Shown: positions 1 through 11,480, numbered from the stretch's first letter. The stretch: DNA of 64,000 bases from Phymorhynchus buccinoides (GCA_017654935.2 CM065690.1:16444703-16508702); one strand, 5' to 3'. Numbers and translations: made by a program. Notes: generated by a model not told the origin, from the letters alone.

Positions 1-431
1 TCATCTATCTCTCTCTATCTGAGGCAGACAGAGAGGCAGACACAAGCTCACGCTTCGCTCGCTCGCAAACACACACTATCTATCGCGCGCGCGCGCACGC
101 ACGCACGCACTTCGCGGACGCACGCGCGCGCGCACACACACACTCTTCTCAGTTTGTAGACCTCACTCAATGACTTTCTCTTAGAATGTTCCCTGGTTAT
201 TTTAACTGTAAGTTTCGTTTCGATGCGTTTCGTATCTCTCTGTGTCTCTCTCTGTCTCTCTATTCTCTATCTCAGCTCTCTCTCTCTCTCTCTCTCTGTC
301 TCTCCTCACACACATATAACAACAACGCAAAACAAGAAGAAAAAAACATACACACACTCACGAACACACATACACAAAAAACTTATTCACACACACACAC
401 ACACTCTAGCTTCTGAAAACACCCCTCCTCT

Positions 432-477
<46 letters not shown>

Positions 478-842
478 CTCTCTCTCTTCTCTCCAAAAGG
501 ATAACCAAATCAATAAACAAATTCGATAAATGACGCTCTGATTAAAAAATCACTGCAAACAAACAAAACACACAACGCGCGCACACACTCACGCACGCAC
601 ACTCACACACGCAGAAACTTCTCTCTTCTCTCTCTCCTTCTCTCTCTTCTCTCTCTCTCTCTCCTCTCTCTCTGTCTCTCTCTCACACCACACACACACA
701 CACACACACACACACACCACACACACCACACACACCACACAACACACAACACAACACAACACAAAAACACACACACACACACACATAAACACACATACAC
801 ACACACGCGCGCGGCCACGCACACGCACGCGCACACACACAC
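1..842. repeat. Simple-repeat block, (CT)n / (CA)n / (GC)n
   Basis: Alternating runs of CT, CA, CGCA and CACAC fill most of this stretch, with short unique pieces near 155-235 and 495-570. Reading frames here translate only to Ser/Leu or Cys/Val/His/Thr strings. I see no gene. Confidence 0.95.
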
Positions 843-1465
843 AAGCGTAAAAAGTACGCAAAGAAATTGAAAATTTCAAGACGAGACTATTACTTATAAG
901 GGTCGAACAGTTATAAAACTTTGCCCTACAAGAATAATAAATGCTCAATCCAAACTGATTTTAAAGAAATGTATGATTAAAAGAAGTAAATTAAAAAAAT
1001 CTTCCGATAGGATGAGCATTTCATCAGCCACAGAACGGCCAGCAAAGCAAGATTCCATCCATTTTCTGTATTAGGATTAGAAAACACTGGACATTGTTAA
1101 CGGAAGATTTGATGAAAAAATCATCATAAAGTGGCTGAAAATGATTCTTTTGTACTATATACAATCAAATATGAAATGAAATACATCTATTGGGGGATGC
1201 AACCCACATGTACAAGCAATCGGTGTAGGTCTTGAGAAATCTACAAAGCCATCACCCATTAACTCTCAATCTATGAATTAAATTTTCTGTTTGGAATTGA
1301 TCCTGGTGGACTAGTGCAAGACGCAGTGGGCGTACTAAGATCCCATCTTTGTTTACGAATTGAGTCCTCCAAATGTTGCTTTAATGACGCATATTCCAAA
1401 CTGACTTAGAAAGAATACTAATTGCTTCAGATGAAGAAAGAGGAACATTAACATCGTGTGAAATT
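843..1465. other. AT-rich unique sequence, no gene seen
   Basis: About 620 bases of non-repetitive AT-rich sequence without an ORF of convincing composition, without a tRNA-like B box and without terminal repeats that I could find. Confidence 0.6.
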
Positions 1466-1498
1466 TTTTGCGTGCGCACACACACACGCCAACGACGC

Positions 1499-1529
<31 letters not shown>

Positions 1530-1902
1530 ACGTACACACACGCACGCACGTACACAAACACACAAAACAACACACACACACGCACGTACGACCAACACAC
1601 ATGCACGCACACACACCACACGCGCGCACAAACAAACACACACACAAACACGCGCTCGCTCGCGCACGCACGCGCACACTCATTCATTTTTTTCCCCGGC
1701 TACAAACACCACATACACACACACACACACACACGCACACACCCACAACACACACACACACGCACGTACACAAACACACACACACACACACACACACGCA
1801 CGTACACAAACACACATGCACGCACGCACACGCACACGCACACACACACACACACGAGCACGCCGCGCGCGCACGCCGTCACACACTCGTTTCCTCCCGC
1901 TC

Positions 1903-1986
<84 letters not shown>

Positions 1987-2057
1987 GAAAGAAAAAAAAA
2001 AGACACACACATTGGCGCGAGCGCACGAAGTGTTTTGGGAGCTTAGTCTAACTTACG

Positions 2058-2095
<38 letters not shown>
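1466..2095. repeat. (CA)n microsatellite complex ending in (TAC)n
   Basis: A long CA/CGCA array includes a near-pure CA run at about 1903-1984. It is followed by about 40 unique bases and an (ACT)n trinucleotide run at 2056-2094. The long frames across it are Thr/His or Cys/Val artefacts. Confidence 0.95.
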
Positions 2096-2303
2096 GTGTT
2101 GACTGTTTAAGACGCACTCGTGATAACTATACGCCCTGATTACAATAATAACAAAACATGTGATGGCAACACACCGTGAATGACGATCAAATCGACCCTG
2201 GCTGACACGATGGCGCAACCAACAAGGGGTGGTCAAGTTTCCAAGAACGAAACGTGGGCGAAGCGTGGAACCCACACAGATGCCAATGGAGATTTAAAGG
2301 GGC

Positions 2304-2853
2304 ACCCTGACGGATGAGTTTGTGCAAGAAACACGTCGAGATCACCAGAAAAACACCCTTTAAAGAGATCGCAACACTCACTTTGCTCTGGTTTCCCTAG
2401 AAATCAAACCGTCAAATCGGCGATTCCTCCTTGGCGGAGGTGCTGGAAGTCAAATTCTTTCACCCAAGGAGAAGGCGTGTGCCGTCTCTTTTTCTTAATG
2501 GCCGCCAAACTGCTTTGCACAAAATAGGGTCTTCGGATACAGGCCCTTTCTAAAAAAAAATTTTTTATGACAGTTTATCTAAAGGAGTTGCGTGCACAAC
2601 AAAGGAAATAGCTTAAAATTTTTTCGTACTGCACTAACGAAAAAAACAAAAACGCTTCAACCACGATGAGTGACCTTCACACGGCTCATCCAAAATGGCT
2701 ACTCTCTCCCGTCATCTCCGCCAAGGAGGAATCGCCTTTTTGGCGGTTTTAAGTTCAGGAAACCGGAGCAGAGTGAGTGTTCCGATCCTTGAAAAGGCCG
2801 TGTTTCTTTGTGATACAAACGTGTTTCTTGCAAAAAAACTCATCCGTCAGGGT
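2304..2853. mobile_element. Foldback element with ~145-bp inverted arms
   Basis: The left arm (2304-2446) and the reverse complement of the right arm (2709-2853) align along their whole length. Both begin ACCCTGACGGATGAGTTT, continue through GCAAGAAACACG and the ACTCACT...CTC.GGTTTCC block, and end at the shared CGATTCCTCCTTGGCGGA block. The spacer is 262 bases and has no coding capacity. This fits a non-autonomous foldback or MITE-like DNA element. I could not define target-site duplications, so the superfamily is unknown. Confidence 0.75.
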
Positions 2854-2864
2854 CCACCAAAAAA

Positions 2865-3118
2865 ACCCTTTCAACGCCAGCCATAAAACAGCCAAAAATG
2901 TGCATTTAAATTTAACCTGGGTACGAAGAACAAACTTGCATCTGCAGTATTGTGGATTCTACTGTTGACATATATAAAATAAAGGTCAAAACTTACTTCC
3001 CAAAACTAAGACAATAGGGTCTTTGGATAGTAGACCCCAATTTGAGAGACTTTTTAGTGGCATAGTTGTTAAATGGCACTGTGGTGCTAAATAATCACGA
3101 CTTTGGCAGTGAAAGGGA
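2865..3118 (+). repeat. Dispersed repeat family R2, copy 1
   Basis: This begins CCCTTTCAACGCCAGCC and continues through ACCTGGGTA, CTGCAGTATTG and TGGTGCTAAATAATC. The same order of blocks recurs at 19185-19430 and in part at 7628-7720, and on the opposite strand at 11750-11945. It abuts the right arm of the foldback element at 2304-2853. The copies are diverged and non-coding, and the nature of the family is unknown. Confidence 0.7.
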
Positions 3119-3263
3119 AGGGAGGAATAAAGAGAGAAGAGAAAGAAAGGTAGAAAATGAATGGCGAAGGATTAAAAGAATAAGGGAGTTAATCGAGTCA
3201 AGTCAGAGTGAGAAAGTGGGCACGTGTGGACTAGGGCCTAAAAAATCGCTATAAAAATAAATG

Positions 3264-3711
3264 AAATCAATACGTGAAGCTCCTCACAACCCGATTAAAG
3301 CACGCATCTTTGGCGACACCGTTCTTTTACTCTGATGACATAGTCTCCTGACAATCTTTTTTTTTTTTTTTAACAATGCTGTGGTTCGTCCGTTGAGATA
3401 ATCCCAATCTTGAGAAAGAGAGAGGGAGGATTGAGAGAGAGAGAGAGCGAGAGAGAGAGAGAGACAGAGGAGAGAGCGAGAGAGAGAGAGTAGAGAGATA
3501 GAGAGAGAGAGAGAGGAGAGAGAGGGAGAGATACAGATGAGATAAACTGTATTACAAAAGGATTGACTTTTGCGGTGAAGCTTATTAAGAGAGAGGGAAT
3601 AGAGAGAGAAGAGAGAGAAAGGTAGAAAATGAATAAGAGAGAGAGAGGAGAGAGAGGAGAGAGAGAGAGAGAGAGAGAGATGAGAGAGAGATAGAGAGTG
3701 AGGAGAGAGAT

Positions 3712-3750
<39 letters not shown>

Positions 3751-3944
3751 TGAGAGCTCCTCACAACCCGATTAAAGCACGCATCTTTGGCGACACCGTT
3801 CTTTTACTCTGATGACATAGTCTCCTGACAATCTTTTTTTTTTTTTAACAATGCGGTGGTTTCGCCGTGAGATAGATTCCCAATTTTGAGAGAGAGAGAG
3901 AGAGAGGAGACGATGACGAGAGAGAGGAGAGAGAGAGACGAGAG

Positions 3945-3981
<37 letters not shown>

Positions 3982-4200
3982 GAGAGTGAGTGAGATGTGT
4001 GGTGTGTGTTTGAGAGAGAGAAATGTGAGATATAGAGGTGTGTGTGTGTTGTGTGTGTGTGAGTAGTGTGTGTGTGCGTGTGTGCGTGTGTGTGGGGTGT
4101 GTGTGTGCGTGCGTGTGCGCGTGTGGTGTGTGTGTGAGTGTGTGTGCGTGAATGTGTGTGTGTATGTAGTGTGTGTGTTTGAGTGTGTGTCGTTGAGTGC
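3264..4200. repeat. (GA)n arrays separated by a duplicated ~145-bp segment, then (GT)n
   Basis: The unique segment 3277-3420 (CTCCTCACAACCCGATTAAA through a T-run) is repeated almost exactly at 3753-3890. GA arrays lie between and after the two copies, and the second grades into GT from about 4035. A shorter shared piece (AAGGTAGAAAATGAAT) near 3147 and 3620 shows that a unit of about 480 bases was duplicated in tandem. Confidence 0.85.
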
Positions 4201-4790
4201 GTGCTGGGTGCGTGTGCGTGTGTGTGAAACAGGAGTGGGCGTGGCGGACGTACAATTTGATAGTGGGCGTGATTGGAAACACAAAAACGCAGCAACAATA
4301 CAATGCGTATGCACGCGTGAGTGTCTGGGAATCCTAATGGATAAGCGAGTCTCTATGCTGAGTGTGTGACGCAGCGGCGCGTGTGTGTAGTGTGCCTGTG
4401 GTTGTGTGTGTGTGGTGGCGTGATATGTTTCGTGATGTGGTGCGTGTGTGGATGTGTCGTGGTAGCTCAGTTTGTGAGTCTATGGTGAGTGTGTGTGTGT
4501 TGTTGGTCGTGCGTGCGTTATGCGTGTTGGTGTGTGTGTGAAACAGGAGTGGGCGTGGCGGACGTACAATTTGATAGTGGGCGTGATTGGAAACACAAAA
4601 ACGCAGCAACAATACAATGCGTATGCACGCGTGAGTGTCTGGGAATCCTAATGGATAAGCGAGTCTCTATGCTGAGTGTGTGCGCGCCGCGCGCGCGCGC
4701 GCGTGTGTGTGTGGTGTGTGTGTGTGTGGTTGTGTGTGTGTGTGTGTATGTGGTGTGTGGTGTGTGTGTGGTGTGTGGTTTGTTGGTATT
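4201..4790. repeat. (GT)n with a perfect ~150-bp direct duplication
   Basis: Bases 4223-4369 and 4532-4678 match without a difference that I could see, starting in GTGTGTGTGAAACAGGAGTG and ending in TCTATGCTGAGTGTGTG. The copies are 309 bases apart and embedded in GT repeats. This is a recent local duplication or an assembly artefact of one locus. Confidence 0.85.
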
Positions 4791-4795
4791 TTGGT

Positions 4796-4892
4796 ATATT
4801 ATAGCCACAGGATACTTGCCCTTCGGTGAAATTCGGTGTTGCTCCCACCTGGTGGAGCGCTGTAGCGCGCGAGCGCAAGCAGCCACCACCCA
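4796..4892 (-). mobile_element. SINE 3' end (third copy of the family)
   Basis: On the minus strand this reads a CTCCACCAGGTGGGAGCAAC block followed by CCGAATTTCAC. It matches the 3' region of the SINEs at 9703-10095 and 43975-44409 (GAGCA..CCCGAATTTCACAGAGA). The tRNA-like head is absent, so the copy is 5'-truncated or its head was lost to the adjoining GT repeat. Confidence 0.55.
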
Positions 4893-5399
4893 TGTGTGTG
4901 TGTGTGCGTAAGGTTGCAGTGCGTAGTGCATTGCATACGTGCGTTCGATGCTGTGTTGTGTGTGTGTGTGTGTGTGTGTGTATGATTGCTTCTGTACACT
5001 GTGTGTCTGTGTGTGTGGAAGCCACGATTTCAAGAATATACAAACATCGCCATATCGTGGGCGGGGGGGGGGGAAAAAAAAAAAAAAACAAGATAAAATG
5101 AGAGCAAGGTTGTTTTTGGTCAATCAACAACCCCACCTTGGTAAATCAAATGTGAATGAACGGGAAGATATGAGGATATGTACAACTCCATAAAGCACAT
5201 CTCAACGACAGCAAACAAAACTAAAAAAGGGGTAAGAAAAAAGCACAGAGAGGTATCAACATATACTGAGCCAAAGTTGAACTTAGAACAACCCCCTGCC
5301 CCCAATCAAATGTACTCATTAAAGATGTTCACAGAGAAGAAACATTTTGCCGTTCCCGTGGGGGGAAACAGACCACAAACAATAGGGTTATGGATCAGC
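4893..5399. other. GT repeats and unique sequence, no gene seen
   Basis: Short GT arrays (about 4890-4985 and 5000-5020) and a G-run followed by an A-run (about 5062-5088) are followed by unique AT-rich sequence. No coding signal was recognised. Confidence 0.5.
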
Positions 5400-5502
5400 G
5401 ATGTTATTGCTGTAGTCGAAACTGAAAGAACCAGACTTTGATATTGTACCTTAACCATTTCGGCCATATGGCCTGGGAATGCAGAGAGAAGAAGAAGGAA
5501 GA
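5400..5502 (+). mobile_element. (GAA)-tailed dispersed element, 3' part (copy 1)
   Basis: The core GGCCATATGGC..GGGAA.GCAGA followed by GAAGAAGAAG matches the 3' end of the elements found complete, in opposite orientation, at 10620-10978 and 36062-36440. Upstream it shares the block GAAACTGAAAGAACCAGAC in diverged form. The copy is truncated and non-coding. Confidence 0.65.
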
Positions 5503-5945
5503 TATTCAGAGTCTGTGCCCCAAAAGTTTTAAGTAAAACAGCTCGCACATAATGCTCCATCTAAAACCTGGTACCGAATGAGCAAAAACAAACAACGTGG
5601 AACTGATAAAACAAATCCGTAAAGAAAAGTAGCAAGACGCAATGAACTAATAGCGGATAGCACCATATAAAGAAGATTAACAAGAATAATGTAAATTTTC
5701 GGGTCCTGTCACCACGTGACAGAATGCATTTATCAGTGGTAGTGACACTAAATCCTTTCTGCACGTGAAGTGTGTGTGTGTGTGTGTGTTGTGTGTGTGT
5801 GTGTGGCGGGGTTGTGGAGTGTTTGCGTGTGCGTGCGTGAGTTTGTGCGCAGTCCCGTGTGCGTGGGTGCGATGCGTTGAGTGCGGTGCGTGTGCGTTGT
5901 GTGCTGTCGTGTGTGTGTGTGTGGATTGGTGTGTGTAGTGTGTGT
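5503..5945. other. Unique sequence then (GT)n, no gene seen
   Basis: About 260 bases of unremarkable AT-rich sequence run into a GT-dominated array at about 5768-5945. No gene or RNA signal was found. Confidence 0.5.
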
Positions 5946-6080
5946 GTCCTTGTGAAGTCAAAATGTATTTAACAGATGGACATTGATAAGCACATACATG
6001 CTTTTTTTTATCTCATCAAGCCATCTATAAACAGAAGCACAAAACCAAAATACATGCACGAAACTTAAACATATACAGGT
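5946..6080 (-). mobile_element. LINE/SINE 3' tail fragment (TGACT-type)
   Basis: Read on the minus strand the fragment ends TTAAATACATTTTGACTTCAC. This resembles the clearer 3' end at 31916-32000, where an AATAAA is followed by repeated TGACT. It lies directly against a GT array, as does that copy. Too short to assign a clade. Confidence 0.4.
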
Positions 6081-6089
6081 TAAGTTAAT

Positions 6090-6717
6090 GTTAGTTGGGG
6101 TGTGTGTGCGCGCGCGCGCGTGGTGCGTGTGTTGCGTGCGTAGAGTGCTGTGTGTGTGTGTGTGTGTGGCCATGCAGAAGAATGAGGCAACAGTGCTCAC
6201 GATTCACAAGTGGACTGTCTCTCCCCCAAGGGGGTTTGTACTTCATGAACTGGCCTTGTCATCGGGGCCACTCTCTTGTTAACGTGTGTGTTGTCTGTCT
6301 GTCTGTCTGTCATGTATACTCTTTCCGTCCCTATTCTGTCACCCCCCCACTCCCGCTCTCTCTCTCTCTCGGTACACAGAAGATGCCTTTCTTTAGGGAA
6401 TCATTATCTCCTTAAGTCTCCTCTCTATCTCTCTCCTCTCTCTATACTCTCGCTCCTCTCTCTCTCTCTCCTTCTCTCTCTTCGTTGCCATGAAAGGCCC
6501 TTGTCTTTATGGCCTCGTCTCTCTCTCTCTCTCTCTTCTCCTTCTCCTCTCTCTCTGTCTCTGCCCTCTCTCTCTCTCGTCCTCTCTCTCACACACAACA
6601 AACTCTCTCTCTCTCTCTTCTCTCTCAACACAACCACACACACCTCTTCTCTCTCTCTCTCAACACACACAAACACACAACACACACAACACAACACACA
6701 CACCACACACACACACA

Positions 6718-6801
<84 letters not shown>

Positions 6802-7031
6802 CACACACACACACACACACACACACAACACACCACACACACAACACACACACTCTCTCTCCGTCTTTCTCTCTTCGAGTATTTGGGAATCGCCTTGTCC
6901 CTGAGCCATCTCGGTCCGTCTGTCTGTCTGTTTTTCTCTCTGCCCTCTGTCTTTGTCTTCACTCTCAGTCTCTCTCTGTCTCCAGTCTCTGTACGTGTAT
7001 CTCTCTGTGACTGTCTTATGTCTTCTCTCTC

Positions 7032-7071
<40 letters not shown>

Positions 7072-7135
7072 CCCCCCACACTCTCTCTCCTCTCTCTCCC
7101 CTCCCCCCCTCTCTCTCTCTCTCGTCTATCCTCAC
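6090..7135. repeat. (GT)n, (CT)n and (CA)n complex
   Basis: A short GT array (6096-6168) and about 190 bases of unique sequence are followed by nearly 800 bases of CT, CA and mixed tracts. Long Ser/Leu and Thr/His frames cross it in both directions and are compositional artefacts. Confidence 0.9.
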
Positions 7136-7861
7136 GCCTCTTATCCGTTGTCTGTCCTGTCGTCTGCTGTTGTCATTGCTGACATCGCAAAATGGTGCCC
7201 GAACAAGACCCAAAGAAGAAAAAGACGAATCGATTCGAAACAGGAAGACAGGCAATGCGTGTCAGTTTCCAGTGTGTCCCCCTCGCGCCTTTCGTCGACC
7301 GTGCACGGTCTTTGTAATTTTCACAAATGGATGATTTTTTTTCGTTGGAGACTTTTAATGTTGTGTGTGTGTGTGTTTATGTTGTGTATGTGTACTGTTC
7401 GCGCGTGATTTGCGATGTGTATATGTGTGGACTGTATTCGACGCACAAGCTTATCTCAATAAACATATTTATAATTAAAAATGTAAATCAGTTATGGTGT
7501 AGGTCGTTTATGCATTACGCATGGATCATCTCCAAACATTTCCTTGTGCAGAACAGACGTGGCAGGAGAGCAAATGTGGTGGGTGTATTAAAGTAAGTGT
7601 TCCGGGGAATGACAAAGAAACAAGACCCTTAACCCTTTCACGGCAGAGCCATTTTTCAGCCCAAAAAAATCCCATTAATCTTAACTGGGTAGAGAGAAAA
7701 AAGAAGTGATTTGCAGTGTTTCCCATACAGCACATTTGTGTTCCCGAAGCACAAATATCAGGAAGGGAACTTCTTTAATGTTGCACTATGTGAATCCCAG
7801 GGACCGCAAACATTTTTCACAGACCAATGGTTAATCTCTCACACAGTCACAAAGAAGGTTT
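7136..7861. other. Mostly unique sequence, with an R2 repeat fragment
   Basis: No gene was recognised. At about 7628-7720 the blocks AACCCTTTCACGGCAGAGCC and TTAACTGGGTAGAGAGAAA match the beginning of the dispersed repeat R2 (compare 19185-19250). The rest is unassigned. Confidence 0.55.
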
Positions 7862-7953
7862 AATATAAGTCATAAGTCATAAGTTTCTTTATTGTCATTG
7901 GCATTGTACAACGCCACATGGAAATTGTTTCCACGTGTAAAATAAAAATAAAA
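7862..7953 (-). mobile_element. LINE 3' end with (CTTATGA)n tail
   Basis: On the minus strand the sequence reads ATGACAATAAAGAAACTTATGACTTATGACTTATA, here described as an AATAAA followed by heptamer repeats. A polyadenylation-like signal directly followed by a short tandem tail is characteristic of CR1/L2/RTE-type LINE or SINE 3' ends. The 5' side runs into the scaffold gap. Confidence 0.5.
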
Positions 7954-8453
7954 NNNNNNNNNNNNNNNNNNNNNNNNNNNNNNNNNNNNNNNNNNNNNNN
8001 NNNNNNNNNNNNNNNNNNNNNNNNNNNNNNNNNNNNNNNNNNNNNNNNNNNNNNNNNNNNNNNNNNNNNNNNNNNNNNNNNNNNNNNNNNNNNNNNNNNN
8101 NNNNNNNNNNNNNNNNNNNNNNNNNNNNNNNNNNNNNNNNNNNNNNNNNNNNNNNNNNNNNNNNNNNNNNNNNNNNNNNNNNNNNNNNNNNNNNNNNNNN
8201 NNNNNNNNNNNNNNNNNNNNNNNNNNNNNNNNNNNNNNNNNNNNNNNNNNNNNNNNNNNNNNNNNNNNNNNNNNNNNNNNNNNNNNNNNNNNNNNNNNNN
8301 NNNNNNNNNNNNNNNNNNNNNNNNNNNNNNNNNNNNNNNNNNNNNNNNNNNNNNNNNNNNNNNNNNNNNNNNNNNNNNNNNNNNNNNNNNNNNNNNNNNN
8401 NNNNNNNNNNNNNNNNNNNNNNNNNNNNNNNNNNNNNNNNNNNNNNNNNNNNN
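7954..8453. other. Assembly gap (500 N)
   Basis: Exactly 500 N, a conventional placeholder length. The true distance is unknown. Confidence 1.
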
Positions 8454-9702
8454 GTTAGAGTAAAAAAAATGATATAGTAGTACAAAGTGCAAAATTGAAC
8501 AATACAAAAAGTACATAAAGATTAAAAGCACAACAGAGTGGAAAAGTGAAGGGCGCAAGAAGCGTCAAGTAAAATATCCGGGTATTATATTGTACTAGCG
8601 CAACCCGAGTCCCAGTACGCCGAGTACGGTACGCCAGTACTGGTAAAGCCGGTACAGCAAATTTGAGCGATTGCGGTTAAAACGGCGCATCGTATAGCGC
8701 GCGCGCGGTGCTGACCGATTCGCATCCGGGTTAATAAGGATGTCCCGTCCCCGTGACTTCCTGCCAAATTCAAGGCAATCGTTCCAGAAACACCGTAGAT
8801 ACGGCGTCTGAGGGCCGGCGGATGCACGTTTCGCGCAGTGCCGAACCGCCAAATGACAACGGCCGCCTCGGTGCCGTTCCATCGGCCCATTAGGGCTGAC
8901 AGCAAAGTTTGAAGCGATTCGGTCGAAAAAATGGCGAGTTATAAACGCCGTTTCGGGTTTCAGACACAACAAACACACACCAGACCACACACACAACTGA
9001 AAGTTGGCTTTATTACTAGTATGTGTGAAAAACAAAAGTCCATATTGAACATGCGGTATTTTAGAGAGCAGATTGGGCCATTCTAAATAATTGGATGATT
9101 GATGCCATCTCTGAGTGGCAGAGACAATTTTGTTAGCTATATATCCTGTTATGTTATGAACAACATGTAGTCACAAAGCAGACCAAGAAGTGCGAAGTCT
9201 CCTTGACAAGACTCCCTTCAATAGGGCATTTGCCACGAAAGTTCGTTCTCTATTCAGACTACTAATTTTCCAGCCGTCGTTCTGCCCGAGTTATCTGACC
9301 TTTCTAATTCAACTCTGAGTCAAGGTCGCGGCACGCGGCAAATGTCCCAATTCCCCGACAAGGTCTGCATTGACACCCCAATCATGTCAACGGCAGGAAA
9401 AAACAAACCCGGTGAAAATCATCTAAAATTGTACTGAATTAATTGATTTTACCTGTTTAAGCCAGCGTAGCTTGCTATAGTTTTAAATGAGAGACTTAGT
9501 GCGATTTTTTCTCCCGCCAGAGGCATGACGCCGTGTGGGGCTAATTCCTCTCTATATTATTAGTTGGTGATAAAGAAAGAGAGAGAGACATTGAGTGGTC
9601 CTACCATCTCTCCTCTCACTGTACGCCCAAGTAATAAAATCGAGTGATGCCCTAGAGCATTGCTGCCCTCGGCGTGAACAATATTCGCCTAGTTGACCAT
9701 AG
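8454..9702. other. Unassigned sequence with a GC-rich island at ~8590-8965
   Basis: Beyond the gap is AT-rich sequence and then about 375 bases that are much richer in GC and CG than their surroundings. Two overlapping minus-strand frames (8585-8905, 106 codons; 8595-9035, 146 codons) are open across it, but neither shows a motif I recognise, and open frames are expected at this GC content. From 9036 to 9702 I see no gene. Confidence 0.4.
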
Positions 9703-10095
9703 TTTTACCTATTGTGTAAGTGGCCGACACAAGTGTGTAGAGTGTCACAGCCGAGGTAATGCGTTTTCGCCTCGTGTCAGTAACCCGAGTTCGAACCTGG
9801 TAAAGGGTTTTTCCTCTCACTAGTTGCACTATGCTTACGGTCTGACTAGGAGTCAACGGATAGAACGATAACCGATGTCCCATGCACTCAGCACAATTTA
9901 TCCCCAGTTGCCCGAAAAGTTGCAAGTTCATTCGTCAAAATTCACCACCCCCTCATTTCCTTCCTCTCAGTCACACAAAATCGGGCATGCCCAAAAACAC
10001 AATTGGTGCCGCGCCTCGGCTGCGAGCAGCTCTCCAGGTGTGAGCAACCCGAATTTCACAGAGACGCGTCCGTGACTATAAATACCTAATACCTA
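9703..10095 (+). mobile_element. tRNA-derived SINE (diverged copy)
   Basis: The head carries a degenerate tRNA promoter, with a B-box-like GAGTTCGAACC at about 9787-9798. A central block (AACGGATAGAACGATAACCG) corresponds to the TTCGGATGGGGACTTAAA block of the SINE at 43975-44409. The tail CCCGAATTTCACAGAGACG..TCCGTGACTA matches that copy's tail. Several small indels separate the copies. This is an RNA polymerase III-type retroposon relic, not a tRNA gene. Confidence 0.65.
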
Positions 10096-11480
10096 TTGAG
10101 CGGAGTGGATTGCAATAGGTCTATTCTTCACGCGCTGGGCATATAGATTTGATGTCCCCGACGAAACGTCCCTTGGCAGGCTCCCCCCCTCTACCTACAT
10201 GATGTCCTTGATCTTGACGACCCCATCCTGTAACTTCTAGATTCACTGACGCTGATTGCACTGTCCCTGTAGATACTATGACTCATTTTCTTAGACAAAC
10301 AGATTCATTCCTCACACAACTGGCAGATAGATATGATGTCTCTGACGAAGAATGGCGTCTCCTTGGCAAGAGCCTCCCCCTCCCCTACAGGATGTCGCTT
10401 GAATCGAGACGACCCCCCAATCCCGGTAACTTCTATTCTGCCCTGACCTAATTGCACTTCTGTAGATACTAGTAGCTTCAATTTCTTACCTGTTGAGCGA
10501 GTAGCCAAAAAGATTCTATTCCTCACCAACTGGGTTCTCTGACGAAGACGTCTCCTGGCCAAGACTATCCCTTCTCCAGATGTCCTTGTCTTGACGACCC
10601 CGATTCTGTAGCTTGTCTGTAGAGCCGATAGTTGTCTTTTCTTCTTCTTTTCTTTGCGTTCCCAGCATATGGCCATAATGGTAGTACGTATGAGTCCGAT
10701 TTTCAGTTTTCACTGGTCTCACCGCTGCATCAGCGTACACATTCTGATTTCGGAGGAGCTCAAGGAGACCCATATGTTGAGAGTTTTTTGGGGAAAAAGG
10801 CAGGAGAGATGGGCCAATAAGTGGCAGAAAGATAGTGTAAGATAGAAAGCAAGGGAAAAGGCAGGTGACAGAGAGTGGCGAGATTAGAGGTGAACGTTAC
10901 AAGCACAGAACTTCAGGAAGTTGGGGAACTATTTTACAAAGACCCACTGGTATTCCACCAGGGGAGCTATAGTTTGCAATGTCTTAACCTATTGATCGTG
11001 GCGGAGACACACAGATTCTATTCCTCACCTGCTGAGCAGCGGAGATCCCACATTGTTCAATTTCTTACTTATTGAGCGAGTGGATACATAGATTATAGTC
11101 CTCACCTGCTGAGGCATCGTCGATCCCACAGTTTCAATTTCTTACTTATTGAGCGGAGTAGACACAGATTCTATTCCTCACCTGCTGAGCAGCGTAGATC
11201 CCACAGTTTCAATTTCCTACTTATTGACGTAGTATACACATACAGATTCATATTCCTCAACCATGCTGAGCCGTAGATCCACAGTTTCAATTTCTTAACT
11301 TATTTGAGCGAGTGGATACAATAGATTATATCCTTACCTTCTTGGTACTGAGTCCAAGTCAGCATAAGAATGACTGAAATTAGTGGAAATTCTTCCTGCT
11401 GAGCTAGCGTAATGTGCCCTTACGAGAATGTCTCCCTTGGCCCGCTCCCCTCCCCCAGATGTTCCTCTGGATCTTGGACG
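10090..11480. repeat. Noisy tandem repeat cluster
   Basis: A unit of about 200 bases recurs near 10090, 10290, 10490 and, in part, 11400. It contains TCTATTCCTCACCTGCTGAG-, GACGAAACGTCTCC-, CCCTCCCC..GATGTCC- and TTGACGACCCC-like blocks. From 11000 to 11340 a shorter part of the unit (about 75 bases: ATTCCTCACCTGCTGAG, AGATCCCACAGTTTCAATTT, TTATTGAGCG) repeats four to five times. Copies differ by many one-base indels, as expected for a decaying or poorly corrected tandem array. The cluster is interrupted at 10620-10978 by another element. Confidence 0.7.
10620..10978 (-). mobile_element. (GAA)-tailed dispersed element, near-complete (copy 2)
   Basis: In minus orientation this runs from a GAACTTCAGGAAG-type block (there reverse-complemented), through the AGATAG..GATAGAAAGCAA region and a GGAGGAGCTCAAGGAGA block, to the core CCATTATGGCCATATG next to a GAA-rich tail. 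Its full length of about 360 bases matches 36062-36440 block by block. It is non-coding and lies inside the tandem cluster 10090-11480, so it inserted there. A SINE-like or non-autonomous element is likely; no tRNA head was identified. Confidence 0.7.

Noticed and set aside
1458..2110. Thr/His-rich and Cys/Val-rich proteins
   Set aside because: Translation of (CA)n and (GT)n arrays. The same applies to the similar frames near 600-950, 4000-5100, 16380-16770, 30190-30550, 31730-32000, 43015-43395 and 46330-47050.
7860..8558. Frames through 7954-8453 and 42421-42920
   Set aside because: They consist of unknown residues across N gaps.
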